Positions 54,383 to 63,923 of a stretch of DNA of 64,000 nucleotides are shown here, piece by piece. The stretch comes from Pedobacter sp. FW305-3-2-15-E-R2A2 (GTDB lineage: Bacteria > Bacteroidota > Bacteroidia > Sphingobacteriales > Sphingobacteriaceae): NCBI RefSeq assembly GCF_038446955.1, contig NZ_CP151803.1:6696001-6760000 (forward strand), read 5' to 3'. The position numbers were made by a program, and so were the translations under genes. Under the pieces are notes generated by a model. It made no database searches, was not told where the DNA came from, and worked only from the letters and a program-made list of their open reading frames with translations. The first letter of the stretch is position 1. Each line of letters starts with the position of its first letter.

Positions 54383-55161
54383 AACTTAATTTTAAAATGT
54401 TCTTTAGCCTGCCCTTTTTTGAAGTAAACCAATCCGATCCAAAAAAGATCCACCGTAACCGTTACTTCCGGATGGCGCTTGATTTCTTCCCAGGCCTCTT
54501 TCATACCTTCACTCCAATAAATATCATCAAAGATCAATAAGGAACCTTCATGCACTTTAGGCAAACACCAGTTAAAGTAATTGATGGTTGCTTCTTTTCT
54601 GTGGTTTCCGTCAATGTACACAAAGTCCAGTTTCGGCTCCTGCTCAATAAGGCCCGGAAGTAAGGTATCAAAATTCCCTACCCGCAGCTCTACATTGTCC
54701 AGTTCCAGTTCCTGAAAATTACGATAAGCAACTTTCGCAGTTTCCGGACACCCTTCAATTGTAATTACATCCGCCTCCGGACAAGCTTTAGAAAGATAGG
54801 CACTGGTAATTCCCAGACAGGTCCCAAGCTCGATAATGCTTTTAGGTTGGTTATCTTTGGCCAAACGATAGATCAGCTGGGCCAGTCTCGGATTTTTTAA
54901 GGCATTTTTAGCAATCTGTTTTACCTTTTTAGTCCTGTTCTTATTCAGATGAGAACCGGCTCCCAGATCAGTTACCTGGATTAAAGAATCGTCATTGAAA
55001 AGTTTTTTTCTTTGTGCCTCTATGCTTTTGTAGTCACTTTTAGCGTTAAAATCGTAAATTACCTCATCCGTAAGCTTATATACGAAGGGGGAGTGGGTAC
55101 CATGTCTGCTTTTAGAGGTAAAGCGATGCTTCAGATAGTCACTGATGAAATTGAAAACCAT
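54379..55161 (-). CDS. Class I SAM-dependent methyltransferase
   Basis: The start is at MVFNFISDYLKHRF, giving 260 residues; an upstream TTG is less likely. A Rossmann-type domain has motif I SIIELGTCLGITSAYLS, an acidic VITIEGCPETAK, KLDFVYIDGNHRKEATINYFNW and LLIFDDIYWSEGMKEAW, similar to O-methyltransferases of the rhamnosyl or catechol type. The N-terminal SRHGTHSPFVYKL is typical of the Bacteroidota family. Substrate unknown. Confidence 0.88.
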   Translation of the reverse strand: MVFNFISDYLKHRFTSKSRHGTHSPFVYKLTDEVIYDFNAKSDYKSIEAQRKKLFNDDSLIQVTDLGAGSHLNKNRTKKVKQIAKNALKNPRLAQLIYRLAKDNQPKSIIELGTCLGITSAYLSKACPEADVITIEGCPETAKVAYRNFQELELDNVELRVGNFDTLLPGLIEQEPKLDFVYIDGNHRKEATINYFNWCLPKVHEGSLLIFDDIYWSEGMKEAWEEIKRHPEVTVTVDLFWIGLVYFKKGQAKEHFKIKF

Positions 55162-55205
55162 AGCTACAAAAATAAGCAATCATAAGATTCTAAGTTGCAT
55201 GTTTA

Positions 55206-56075
55206 ATGGAAAATAGTAAAGAAATAAGTGCATTGGTCAAATTGCTTGATGATCCCGATCCGGAGATCTATGAGCATATTGAAAAACGCCTGCTGGAGTA
55301 TGGTTCAGAAGTGGTTCATTTTTTGGAAAACGCCTGGGAACAGTCGCTGGATTCCCTGCTTCAGGAAAGAATCGAAAATATTGTCCACAAGATCCAATTT
55401 TCAAGTGTTAAGGAAGACCTTAACCTTTGGTATCAGAGCGGGGCATTCGATCTCCTTCAGGGTGCTCTAGTGATCAACAGATACCAATACCCGGATCTTG
55501 ACGAACAAAAAATCATCCTGCAGATTGAAGAAATCAAAAGAGAAATCTGGATGGGCCTGCAATATGAAATGAGTTCCATTGAAAAGATCAAACTCATCAA
55601 TCATATATTTTATAATGTATACGGTTTTAGCGGAAACACCAAAAATCACCATGATCCGCAGAATTCCTATATTAATCAGGTGCTGGAAAGTAAAAAAGGA
55701 AACCAGATTTCCCTGGCCATCATTTATTGCACCATTGCCCAGAAACTGGACATTCCCGTATATGGGGTCAATCTCCCGCAGCATTTCATATTAGGCTATA
55801 TTGATGAAAGTAAAAGAGAAGAACATGAATTTGGCGTACTCTTTTACATCAACGCCTTTAATAAAGGAGCCATCTTCGGTAAACACGATGTGGATCAATT
55901 CCTGAGGCAATTAAACCTGGATCCTCTGCCCGGCTTTTATGCACCCTGCAGCAATGTAGAGATCATCAGAAGAATCATCAGAAACCTGATCTCTGCTTAT
56001 GAGAACCTGGGGTCAAAAGAAAAAGTAGAAGAACTGAAGGAATTACAGGATATCCTGACCAATACCGATCTTTAA
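55206..56075 (+). CDS. SirB1/transglutaminase-like family protein
   Basis: The 289-residue soluble protein has an N-terminal helical half with HEAT-like LLDDPDPEIYEHIEKRLLEYG and a C-terminal transglutaminase-like half. KKGNQISLAIIYCTIAQKL holds a Cys and VYGVNLPQHFILGYID a His at the expected core positions. The family includes E. coli SirB1/YchA; a protease or scaffold role is possible but not shown. It lies divergently 44 bp from the methyltransferase gene and ends on a TTAA shared with the esterase gene. Confidence 0.85.
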   Translation: MENSKEISALVKLLDDPDPEIYEHIEKRLLEYGSEVVHFLENAWEQSLDSLLQERIENIVHKIQFSSVKEDLNLWYQSGAFDLLQGALVINRYQYPDLDEQKIILQIEEIKREIWMGLQYEMSSIEKIKLINHIFYNVYGFSGNTKNHHDPQNSYINQVLESKKGNQISLAIIYCTIAQKLDIPVYGVNLPQHFILGYIDESKREEHEFGVLFYINAFNKGAIFGKHDVDQFLRQLNLDPLPGFYAPCSNVEIIRRIIRNLISAYENLGSKEKVEELKELQDILTNTDL

Positions 56076-56989
56076 ATAATTTGATTGGCTTTCATCCAGT
56101 TGACAAGACGATCGAACCACTGATCAGCAGTGGTTTTATTGTTTAAACCAAAACCATGTCCGCCCCCCTGATAAAGGTGCATTTCAGATTTAACCCCCGC
56201 TTTTACCAGCGCCTGGTTAAAAACAACACTGTTTTCTACAGGAACGGTTTGATCATCGTTGGCATGCACTAAAAAAGTAAGCGGTGTCTGGGCATTCACA
56301 TATTTCTCATTAGAGAAGTAATCTTTCTGTGCCTCCGTTGCATTTGGTCCCGCCAGATTCTTTGCTGAACCGGTATGCGGCGATGCTCTGAAAGAGATCA
56401 CCGGATAAATAAGAACAGAAAAGTCAGGACGAAGGTCCAGCTTTTCTTTATTTTCTATTTTAACATCTCCATAATGAACGGTCAGACTGGCTGCCAGATG
56501 ACCTCCGGCAGAGAAACCCATAATTCCAATCTTCGACGGATTAATATTCCATTTTGCCGCATGCTTTCTCAATTCATAAATCGCCTGCTGTGCATCCTGT
56601 AAAGGACCAAATGATTTATCCAGCATGATGGCATTATCCGGCAAGCGGTATTTAAGGACAAAGGCTGCCACACCAATTTCATTAAATCTCTTCGCCACAT
56701 CATAACCTTCATGTCCGATAGCAAGAATACCGTAGCCCCCACCCGGACAAATGATCACTGCTGCACCTGTTGCCTTCTCCTTTGCAGGTAAAAAGACACT
56801 TAGGGTAGGCTGAGAAACCTTACTGACCCTCAGGATTCCGTCTTTCCCATCTTCAACGACCTCTTTAAAATCAACAGGTGTTGGTTTTGATCCCGGAATT
56901 GCTCCGGGATATAAAAGTACATTTTCCTGGGCCCGAAGGCCAGCTACTGAAATAAGACTTGCCATGAGCAGTACAATAAGGTATTTCAT
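56072..56989 (-). CDS. Secreted alpha/beta hydrolase (acetyl-esterase/lipase type)
   Basis: The 305-residue protein has a signal peptide (about 1-20, ending LRAQ). The oxyanion region IICPGGGYGIL, the nucleophile elbow GFSAGG (Ser160), FLVHANDDQTVPVENS (Asp) and YQGGGHGFGL (His) give a complete triad. Relatives deacetylate xylan or other sugar polymers. It starts 2 bp after the prfB stop, so it may be co-transcribed with prfB without a functional tie. Confidence 0.93.
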   Translation of the reverse strand: MKYLIVLLMASLISVAGLRAQENVLLYPGAIPGSKPTPVDFKEVVEDGKDGILRVSKVSQPTLSVFLPAKEKATGAAVIICPGGGYGILAIGHEGYDVAKRFNEIGVAAFVLKYRLPDNAIMLDKSFGPLQDAQQAIYELRKHAAKWNINPSKIGIMGFSAGGHLAASLTVHYGDVKIENKEKLDLRPDFSVLIYPVISFRASPHTGSAKNLAGPNATEAQKDYFSNEKYVNAQTPLTFLVHANDDQTVPVENSVVFNQALVKAGVKSEMHLYQGGGHGFGLNNKTTADQWFDRLVNWMKANQII

Positions 56990-56991
56990 TT

Positions 56992-58069
56992 TTAGAATTC
57001 CATTAAATATGCTTTCAAAAATTCGTTTAGCTCTCCATCCAATACCCCCTGTGCATTAGAAGTTTCATAATTGGTCCGTAAATCTTTCACCAGCTTATAA
57101 GGATGCAATACATAGTTCCTGATTTGCGATCCCCATTCGATCTTCTTCTTAGACCCTTCAATCGCCGCTGTTGCTTCCATACGCTTGCGCATTTCCGCTT
57201 CATATAACTGCGACTTCAATAAGCGCAGTGCATTCTCTTTGTTTTGCAACTGAGAGCGCGACTCCTGGTTTTTGATCACAATACCTGATGGTTTGTGATA
57301 CAACCTAACAGCAGTCTCCACTTTATTCACATTTTGTCCACCAGCACCACCGGAACGGAAAGTTTCAAACTCAACTTCAGAATCTTTCACTTCAATCTCT
57401 ATCGTATCATCCACTAAGGGATATACGTAAACAGACGCAAAAGAAGTATGACGCCGCGCATTGGAATCAAATGGCGAAATCCGTACCAACCGGTGTACCC
57501 CATTTTCTCCTTTCAGGTAACCATAAGAAAAGTCGCCTGCAAATTGAAGGGTTACGGATTTAATTCCCGTCACCTCCCCTTCCTGAGAATCCTGTTCGGT
57601 AACCTTATAGCCATTCTTTTCTCCCCACATGATGTACATCCGCATGAGCATTGCTGCCCAGTCGCAACTTTCCGTACCACCTGCACCTGCTGTGATTTGC
57701 ATCACGGCCTGCAACTGATCTTCTTTACTGCTCAGCATGTTTTTTAATTCCAGCTCTTCGACCATCAGCAAACACTTATTGTATTGCTCCTGCATCTCTT
57801 CTGCTGTGGCATCACCTGCCTGTAAAAAATCAAAAAGAACTTCGGTATCTTCCAGTTCATTACTGACCGCCTGCCATGCATCGGTCCAGACCTTTTTTGA
57901 GTTGATTCCTGCAAGATGTTTCTCCGCTTTTTTGGGATCATCCCAGAAATCAGTTTGCAGGGTAAGCTCCTGCTCTATATAAATTTCTTCTAAACGTGTT
58001 TCGACGTCAAAGATGCCTCCTCAGCGACGCTACTCTGTCCCTTAAATCCTGTATTTGTTCTTTAGTCAT
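56992..58069 (-). CDS. prfB: Peptide chain release factor 2, made by programmed +1 frameshift
   Basis: The gene is in two frames. The first runs from ATG at 58069 for 20 codons to CTT TGA at 58012-58007; the second continues after +1 slippage with GAC at 58008 to the stop at 56992, 358 residues in all. The mature protein has SPFDSNARRHTSFASV with the stop-codon-reading SPF and FRSGGAGGQNVNKVETAV with the GGQ that triggers peptide release at UGA and UAA. The slip site AGGAGG CAT CTT TGA C has a Shine-Dalgarno-like hexamer just upstream. Reading only the second frame would give an N-terminally truncated protein. Confidence 0.96.
58006..58021 (-). other. prfB recoding site
   Basis: Minus strand AGGAGG-CAT-CTT-TGA-C: internal Shine-Dalgarno-like hexamer, slippery CTT and in-frame UGA followed by C, as in the autoregulated frameshift of RF2 genes. 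Low RF2 lets the ribosome slip +1 and make more RF2. Confidence 0.93.
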
Positions 58070-58091
58070 AATCACAAATATATAAAATACA

Positions 58092-58124
58092 AAAGGCTAT
58101 TTAAACATTGTTTAAATAGCCTTT
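58092..58124 (-). terminator. Terminator after the DUF937-like gene
   Basis: A perfect 15-bp stem (AAAGGCTATTTAAAC with its complement) closes a three-base loop and is followed on the minus strand by T-rich sequence. It lies just before prfB. Confidence 0.82.
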
Positions 58125-58142
58125 GAAAAATACCTGAAAGTA

Positions 58143-58646
58143 TTAATTAAAAAGTCCTTTTAGCTTGTCTACAATTCCGCCTTCGCCTTCTTTCGCTCCT
58201 CCTTCTTTGTTGCCATTGAACAATTCTGTCAAATCTGACAACTGAAACTTACCATCGTCACCGGAGATTTTAGTCAGCACATCCTGAATGTTGAAAGAAC
58301 TATCGTTAGGATCATTTGTCTTATTTATGAATTTACTTACAATTCCGGGAATAACAGACGCTGCAATTGCTTTGGCAGAGTCCAGATTAATCCCCATTCC
58401 CGCAAGTTTCTCTACGAACCCCGACGAAGCATCCTGTACCACAGCACTTCCTTCTACGTTTCCACCTTTAAAAGCATCCACAAGACCACCAATATTTCCA
58501 GATGATAATTGTTGCTTTAGTGAATCAAAGATAGAACCTGAAGCGGCCTGAATAGCGGCTTCGTTCTGCTCATTAGGGATTGCACTATTATTAACAATCG
58601 CTTCCTGAGTACTTTCTTTTACCAATTCATTTAAATTTTCTAACAT
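58143..58646 (-). CDS. Small acidic protein, DUF937/YidB-like
   Basis: The 167-residue soluble protein has no signal peptide. It is helical and Gly/Ser/Asn-rich, with repeated amphipathic segments (IFDSLKQQLSSGNIGGLVDAFKG; AKAIAASVIPGIVSKFINK; NIQDVLTKISGDDGKFQLSDL) and a closing GIVDKLKGLFN. The pattern recalls DUF937/YidB proteins, but the match is by eye only. It has its own terminator and stands between prfB and the M20 gene. Confidence 0.72.
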   Translation of the reverse strand: MLENLNELVKESTQEAIVNNSAIPNEQNEAAIQAASGSIFDSLKQQLSSGNIGGLVDAFKGGNVEGSAVVQDASSGFVEKLAGMGINLDSAKAIAASVIPGIVSKFINKTNDPNDSSFNIQDVLTKISGDDGKFQLSDLTELFNGNKEGGAKEGEGGIVDKLKGLFN

Positions 58647-58729
58647 GGTTGTTGTTTTTCTAGGTGACGTACTATTTTCTTTAATTAAATATAATCAAAT
58701 AAAATGATGCCAAAATCAAAAACATGTTG

Positions 58730-60043
58730 TTATTTCTTTAAGTTCATGTAATCAAGTGCCAGATTACTAAGGGCATTCACGCCCAGTGTAAAACCACTTT
58801 CATCGATAAAGAAATCAGGGGTATGGTGTGAAGGTGCTTTCAGCGGATCTCCTCCCTTTGGCATCCCACCCAGAAAAATAAACAAGCCAGGGACTTTCTC
58901 CTGATAAAAAGAGAAATCTTCTGCACCCGTAACCGGAGGCTTCAACCTGACATGATCTTTACCTGCAGTAGCCTGTAAGCTCGGCAGCATTTTTTCTGTT
59001 AAAGGAATATCATTGAAAGTCACCGGATAATGATTGCTATAAGGAATCTGAACCTCTGCCTTTCCGCCGCCTGCTTCTGCTGTTTTCGTGGCAATCGTCT
59101 TTACCCTTTCTATAAACATCGCTTCATCTTCCTTTGTGAAGTTCCGGATCGTTCCCAGCATTTCTACTTTTTCAGGAATGATATTAGACCGGACGCCGCC
59201 ATTGATGGCGCCAATCGTTACTACACCCGGATTTTCCGTCACATTCAGGTTCCTGCTCACAATTGTTTGCAGGTTATTCACAATTTGTGCAGAAATCACC
59301 ACCGGGTCCACACTGCTCCATGGATAAGCACCATGTGCCTGTCTGCCGGTAACCGTAATTTTCAAGTCGTTTACTGCCGCCATCACGCCACCCGGACGAT
59401 AGGTAATGTCGCCAACAGGCGTCTGTGAATTGATGTGCAAACCGAAGATGACGGCTACTTTAGGATTTTCCAATACCCCTTCTTTGACCATCAGCTCTGC
59501 ACCTCCCTCTTCTCCATGCGGAGCACCTTCTTCCGCTGGCTGAAATATAAATTTGACCGTTCCCGGGATGTCTTTTCTAATCGAAGCCAATACTTCAGCC
59601 ACGCCCATTAAAATCGCCACATGCGTATCATGGCCACAGGCATGCATCACCCCCACTTCCTGACCGTTATAAGTTGTTTTCACTTTAGAAGCAAAAGGCA
59701 GGTTCACGCGCTCTGTTACCGGAAGCCCATCCATATCGGCGCGTAAGGCAACAACCGGACCGGGCTTACCTCCTTTTAAGATCCCTACTACACCCGTTTT
59801 GGCCACTCCGGTCTGCACCTCAATGCCAAGAGATTCCAGGTGTTTTGCTACAATGCCTGCTGTTCTGACCTCGCTATTTCCCAATTCAGGATGTTCATGA
59901 AGATCCCGGCGCCAATCGATCACCTTTTTTTCTATGCTTAATGCTTTTTTTGAAACCTCCATTCTCAAATTCCCTTTTTGAGCGAGAACGTTTGACGAAA
60001 TCATGACCAATAACACCAAGTAAAATCTTCTCATAAATATCAT
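58730..60043 (-). CDS. M20-family amidohydrolase, exported
   Basis: The 437-residue protein has a signal peptide (about 1-22, ending VLAQ). It is an M20D-type hydrolase with DLHEHPELGNSEVRTA, LRADMDGLPV, HACGHDTHVAILMG (metal Cys and His), FQPAEEGAPHGEEGGA (catalytic Glu) and VTGAEDFSFY near the end. The domain between about 210 and 320 mediates dimerisation. Relatives remove acyl groups from amino acids such as hippurate or N-acetyl amino acids. The second ATG (MRRFYLV) is a possible start. Confidence 0.95.
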   Translation of the reverse strand: MIFMRRFYLVLLVMISSNVLAQKGNLRMEVSKKALSIEKKVIDWRRDLHEHPELGNSEVRTAGIVAKHLESLGIEVQTGVAKTGVVGILKGGKPGPVVALRADMDGLPVTERVNLPFASKVKTTYNGQEVGVMHACGHDTHVAILMGVAEVLASIRKDIPGTVKFIFQPAEEGAPHGEEGGAELMVKEGVLENPKVAVIFGLHINSQTPVGDITYRPGGVMAAVNDLKITVTGRQAHGAYPWSSVDPVVISAQIVNNLQTIVSRNLNVTENPGVVTIGAINGGVRSNIIPEKVEMLGTIRNFTKEDEAMFIERVKTIATKTAEAGGGKAEVQIPYSNHYPVTFNDIPLTEKMLPSLQATAGKDHVRLKPPVTGAEDFSFYQEKVPGLFIFLGGMPKGGDPLKAPSHHTPDFFIDESGFTLGVNALSNLALDYMNLKK

Positions 60044-60151
60044 TTTTACGTTAAATATAAGATTATCAATGCAGATTCATTTCCATTGATAAATATTATT
60101 AATGACATTTCAGCAAATAAAATAAACCCCTACATTTACAAAAACACGAAT

Positions 60152-61801
60152 ATGATGCTACCAACGATAAACTTTACAGAAACTGAGGCCTACAAGTACC
60201 TTACCGATCATTTTATTGACATCAATGAGAAAAGTCTGAAAGATCTTTTTGCTGAAGATGAAACCCGTTTTGAGAAATTCTCCCTGCTCTTTGAAGACAT
60301 CCTTGTCGACTATTCAAAAAACAGGATTAACGACACCACAATGGCTTTATTGATTCAGCTGGCGAGGGAATGTAAATTGGATGAAGCGATTAAAGCCATG
60401 TTTAACGGGGATAAGATCAATCAGACCGAAGGCAGACAGGTATTACATACTGCTTTACGCAACCAGGGCAACAATCCGGTTCTCGTGGATGGCAAAAATG
60501 TCATGGAAGAAGTAAACCGTGTCCTGGCAAAAATGGAGAAATTCAGCACAGAGATCATTTCCGGATCATGGAAAGGCTATACCGGAAAAGCCATCACCGA
60601 CGTAGTCAACATCGGTATCGGCGGTTCTGATTTAGGTCCCGTAATGGTCACCGAAGCCTTAAAAGCCTATAAAAATCATTTGAATATGCATTTCGTCTCT
60701 AATATCGACGGAACACATATTGCAGAAACTTTAAAAAACGTAGATCCGGAAACCACGTTGTTCCTGATTGCTTCTAAAACATTCACGACCCAGGAAACCA
60801 TGACCAATGCCAACAGTGCAAAGGACTGGTTCTTAAATAGTGGTGCAAAACAGGCAGATGTAGCCAAACATTTTGCCGCACTTTCTACCAATGCAAAAGA
60901 TGTTGCCGCCTTTGGTATCGACACCGAGAACATGTTCGAATTCTGGGACTGGGTAGGCGGAAGATACTCCTTATGGAGTGCCATCGGACTTCCTATTGCC
61001 CTGAGCATTGGTTATGACAACTTCAAACAATTACTTGCAGGTGCACATGCCGCTGATGAGCACTTTGAAAATGCAGAATTCGAAATCAATGTTCCTGTGA
61101 TCCTTGCCTTAATCGGCATCTGGTACATCAATTTCTTTGATGCAGAAACACAGGCAATCCTGCCTTACGATCAGTACATGCACCGTTTTGCAGCCTATTT
61201 CCAACAGGGAGATATGGAGAGTAACGGAAAACATGTAGACCGTAATGGAAATGACGTAACGTATGAAACAGGCCCGATCATCTGGGGAGAGCCCGGAACA
61301 AACGGACAACATGCTTTTTACCAATTGATTCACCAGGGAACACGCTTAATCCCCTGCGATTTTATCGCTCCGGCACAAAGCTTAAACCCATTGGGTAACC
61401 ACCATCCTATCCTGCTGTCTAACTTCTTTGCACAAACAGAAGCATTGATGAACGGAAAAACCAAAGAACAGGTTACCGAAGAGCTTAAAAAAGAGGGCAA
61501 AACTGCCGAGGAAATTGAAAAACTGGCGCCGTTCAAAGTATTTGAAGGAAACCGACCAACCAATTCCATTCTTTTGAAAAAAGTAACTCCTTCCAGTCTG
61601 GGTAGCCTGATTGCGATCTATGAACATAAAATCTTTGTTCAGGGCATCATCTGGAACATCTTTAGTTTCGACCAATGGGGTGTAGAACTGGGCAAGCAAC
61701 TGGCCAAAAGTATCCTTCCGGAACTGGACAACGATGAAGAGGTATCGACACATGACGGATCTACCAATGGTCTGATCAATCAGTATAAGAGCTGGAGATA
61801 G
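60152..61801 (+). CDS. pgi: Glucose-6-phosphate isomerase
   Basis: The start is at MMLPTINFTETEAYKYL, giving 549 residues, the normal size; a start 22 codons further up would add an AT-rich tail. Motifs are VVNIGIGGSDLGPVM, FLIASKTFTTQETMTNA, WDWVGGRYSLWSAIG, GTNGQHAFYQLIHQG and QWGVELGKQLA, with the catalytic Glu and His residues of the family. It interconverts glucose-6-phosphate and fructose-6-phosphate. TACATTTA at about 60131-60138 is close to a -7 box. A strong terminator follows. Confidence 0.97.
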   Translation: MMLPTINFTETEAYKYLTDHFIDINEKSLKDLFAEDETRFEKFSLLFEDILVDYSKNRINDTTMALLIQLARECKLDEAIKAMFNGDKINQTEGRQVLHTALRNQGNNPVLVDGKNVMEEVNRVLAKMEKFSTEIISGSWKGYTGKAITDVVNIGIGGSDLGPVMVTEALKAYKNHLNMHFVSNIDGTHIAETLKNVDPETTLFLIASKTFTTQETMTNANSAKDWFLNSGAKQADVAKHFAALSTNAKDVAAFGIDTENMFEFWDWVGGRYSLWSAIGLPIALSIGYDNFKQLLAGAHAADEHFENAEFEINVPVILALIGIWYINFFDAETQAILPYDQYMHRFAAYFQQGDMESNGKHVDRNGNDVTYETGPIIWGEPGTNGQHAFYQLIHQGTRLIPCDFIAPAQSLNPLGNHHPILLSNFFAQTEALMNGKTKEQVTEELKKEGKTAEEIEKLAPFKVFEGNRPTNSILLKKVTPSSLGSLIAIYEHKIFVQGIIWNIFSFDQWGVELGKQLAKSILPELDNDEEVSTHDGSTNGLINQYKSWR

Positions 61802-61822
61802 AACCTCCATATAAATCCTTAT

Positions 61823-61863
61823 AAAATAGCGCTTGGAATTAAACCTTTTAAGCGCTATTTTGT
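61823..61863 (+). terminator. Terminator after pgi
   Basis: A 12-bp perfect stem (AAAATAGCGCTT with AAGCGCTATTTT) ends in a short T-rich run 22 bp after the pgi stop codon. Confidence 0.8.
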
Positions 61864-61887
61864 TCTAATACAGTAAAATACACAAAT

Positions 61888-62418
61888 ATGAAAACATTTA
61901 AAAAACTGTTCACCCTGCTGATTCTTTTCAGTGCGGTACAGGCAATGGCCCAGACAGATAAAGAAACCACGACCAAACTGGTGGCAGATCAGCATCTGGT
62001 ATTCAATGCCACCTCGGCAATGCCTATGGCAAATGCAGACGTAAGCGCTGTATTGAACAAAATGCAAAATGGAAGCGGAGGAGGCATGATTCAGCTTTCC
62101 GGCTCTCAATACCAGTTGAAAATCAATAAAGACAGTGTAGAGGCTTATTTGCCTTATTACGGACGTGCATATACCGCCTCTATGAACCCGGACGATGCCG
62201 GCATCAAGTTTAAGTCTAAAAAGTTCAGCTATAAAACGACGAAAAAGAAAAAAGGAGGCTGGGTCATCAACATTTCACCTAAGGATGCCAAAGATGTACA
62301 AAACATGACTTTAAGTGTATCTGAAAATGGTTATGCCGTACTCAATGTAAACAGCAACAACAGACAAGCCATCTCTTTCAATGGGGTCATTGCAGCACCC
62401 AAAGAAGACAAAAAGTAA
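61888..62418 (+). CDS. DUF4251 domain-containing secreted protein
   Basis: The 176-residue protein has a signal peptide (about 1-22, ending AMAQ) and a DUF4251 domain: LVADQHLVFNATSAMPM, VEAYLPYYGRAYTASMNPDDAGIKF and LSVSENGYAVLNVNSNNRQAISFNGVI. The family is restricted mainly to Bacteroidota, periplasmic or surface, with unknown role. It stands alone between the pgi terminator and a convergent gene. Confidence 0.92.
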   Translation: MKTFKKLFTLLILFSAVQAMAQTDKETTTKLVADQHLVFNATSAMPMANADVSAVLNKMQNGSGGGMIQLSGSQYQLKINKDSVEAYLPYYGRAYTASMNPDDAGIKFKSKKFSYKTTKKKKGGWVINISPKDAKDVQNMTLSVSENGYAVLNVNSNNRQAISFNGVIAAPKEDKK

Positions 62419-62423
62419 CCCAT

Positions 62424-62461
62424 AAAAAATCGTCATACCTTGTGAAACAAAGTATGACGAT
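62424..62461 (-). terminator. Terminator of the glutaminyl cyclotransferase gene
   Basis: ATCGTCATAC and GTATGACGAT form a 10-bp stem, and six T follow on the minus strand. It lies between convergent stops, so the hairpin could also serve DUF4251. Confidence 0.83.
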
Positions 62462-62476
62462 TCTGATTACCAAATC

Positions 62477-63580
62477 CTATTGTTTAGGACTGATTTTTAC
62501 TTCAAACAGATGCGGCCATTTCTTGCCGGTCACAAACAATCTTTTTCCCGCATTATCCCAGGCAATTCCATTCAGGACATTGTTTGCCTGATCCACTTCA
62601 TCCTTGTAAAAACCTGCCGGCAAAAGTCCGGTAAAGTCAATTTCCTTTTCTATTACACCAGATTTAGGATCAATCACTACAATCACATTTTTGGTGTATA
62701 CGTTCGCGTAAATCTTTCCGTCAATGTATTCCAGTTCGTTTAACTTATCTACAGGCCCTATATTGTTGTAAACCTCTATGGAACTTTCTTCTTTATAATT
62801 GTCTTTATTCAGGAACCAGATTTTATTCGTTCCATCAGATTTGATCAGTTGTTTTCCGTCAAAGCACAAGCCCCAGCCTTCCATGCTCGACTGATAAGGA
62901 AAAGTAGAAAGTTGTTTAAATGATTTCGAGTCAAATACCAGACCCAACCTGTTCTGCCAGGTCAGCATTACCACCTTATCACCAACCAGGCTGGAACCTT
63001 CGCCAAAATACTGATCGTCAAGTTTAGTTTGCTGCAACACCTTTCCGGATTTAACATCTACCCATCTTACCGTAGAATGTTCTTCCTGACCCGTACTTTC
63101 CAGAAATTTTCCTCCGTGATATTCCAATCCCTGTGTATAGGCAGAGGTATCATGCGGAAATGTATTCACGATCTTATAGGTATATTGAACCGGCTTTACC
63201 GAAGATTTCAACTCAATATTGATGGTCAGCGTATCTTTCTTCCCATCGGCTTCTACCACTGCTGTGATCAGCTTATAGCCCAGGCTAAGACCAGCAGTAC
63301 TTACCGCAACAGGTTCCCCGTTATTTTTTGATCCTACCGCTTTTCCATCCAGGGTATAAGTAGCCGAGGTAATGCTTTTCCCTGCAGGCACATCCAGTGC
63401 GATTTTAACTTCATCACCCAGGCCAAATGACTGTCCCTGTTCCGGAAATTTAAATCCCACACTTGCGCCAGAAGAGCCGGTGTCTTTACAGGAAATGATC
63501 AGTGAAATGCCTGATAGTACCACTACTGCCAGGACTAACTTAGATAGGTTAATGATTTTTTTAACTTGGCCAGAATGCAT
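62477..63580 (-). CDS. Glutaminyl-peptide cyclotransferase (plant/papaya type), lipoprotein
   Basis: The start is at MHSGQVKKIINLSK, giving 367 residues with a lipoprotein signal ending SLIISC. A short Ig-like region (about 35-125) precedes a five-bladed propeller of the papaya QC type (about 130-365): FPHDTSAYTQGLEYHGG, ESTGQEEHSTVRWVD, VVMLTWQNRLGLVFD and LNELEYIDGKIYANVYTKNVIVVIDPKSG. It converts N-terminal Gln to pyroglutamate outside the cytoplasm. It overlaps yraN by 20 bp. Confidence 0.93.
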   Translation of the reverse strand: MHSGQVKKIINLSKLVLAVVVLSGISLIISCKDTGSSGASVGFKFPEQGQSFGLGDEVKIALDVPAGKSITSATYTLDGKAVGSKNNGEPVAVSTAGLSLGYKLITAVVEADGKKDTLTINIELKSSVKPVQYTYKIVNTFPHDTSAYTQGLEYHGGKFLESTGQEEHSTVRWVDVKSGKVLQQTKLDDQYFGEGSSLVGDKVVMLTWQNRLGLVFDSKSFKQLSTFPYQSSMEGWGLCFDGKQLIKSDGTNKIWFLNKDNYKEESSIEVYNNIGPVDKLNELEYIDGKIYANVYTKNVIVVIDPKSGVIEKEIDFTGLLPAGFYKDEVDQANNVLNGIAWDNAGKRLFVTGKKWPHLFEVKISPKQ

Positions 63581-63923
63581 CTTCAATATGATTAATTTTA
63601 TAAAGGTCTTTATTTTCGAAAACAATTGCAATAATATCAAAACGAACCTCTCCCTGATGGTTCTTCATTTCTATGTAGGCAGCAGAAGCAAACTCGAGTT
63701 GCTTTTCCTTTTTCCGGTCTACAAAATCTTCCGGGTGTCCGTAATCTGTAGAAGTCCGCGTTTTTACTTCCACAAAGATCAGCTTTCCACCCTGTTCAGC
63801 TATAACGTCAACTTCCGCCCTGGCGTATTTCCAGTTTACATTTAAAATGCGGTATCCTGCATTTTCCAGATATTCCCTGGCGATCCCTTCACCACGCTTT
63901 CCGAGCTCGTTGTGTACTGCCAT
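63561..63923 (-). CDS. YraN/UPF0102 family nuclease-like protein
   Basis: The 120-residue protein has NELGKRGEGIAREYLENAGYRILNVNWKYARAEVDVIAEQGGKLIFVEVKTRT, whose Glu-Asp-ExK pattern is a restriction-endonuclease-like core, then GHPEDFVDRKKEKQLEFASAAYIE. The family is universal in bacteria with no settled role (DNA repair or recombination is suspected). Its ATG directly abuts the stop of the upstream gene (TAAATG). Confidence 0.95.
   Translation of the reverse strand: MAVHNELGKRGEGIAREYLENAGYRILNVNWKYARAEVDVIAEQGGKLIFVEVKTRTSTDYGHPEDFVDRKKEKQLEFASAAYIEMKNHQGEVRFDIIAIVFENKDLYKINHIEDAFWPS

Noticed and set aside
56992..57795. prfB read as a 267-residue gene or as a pseudogene with an early stop
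   Set aside because: The upstream 20 codons, CTT TGA C and the AGGAGG hexamer show the standard programmed frameshift, giving a full-length protein.
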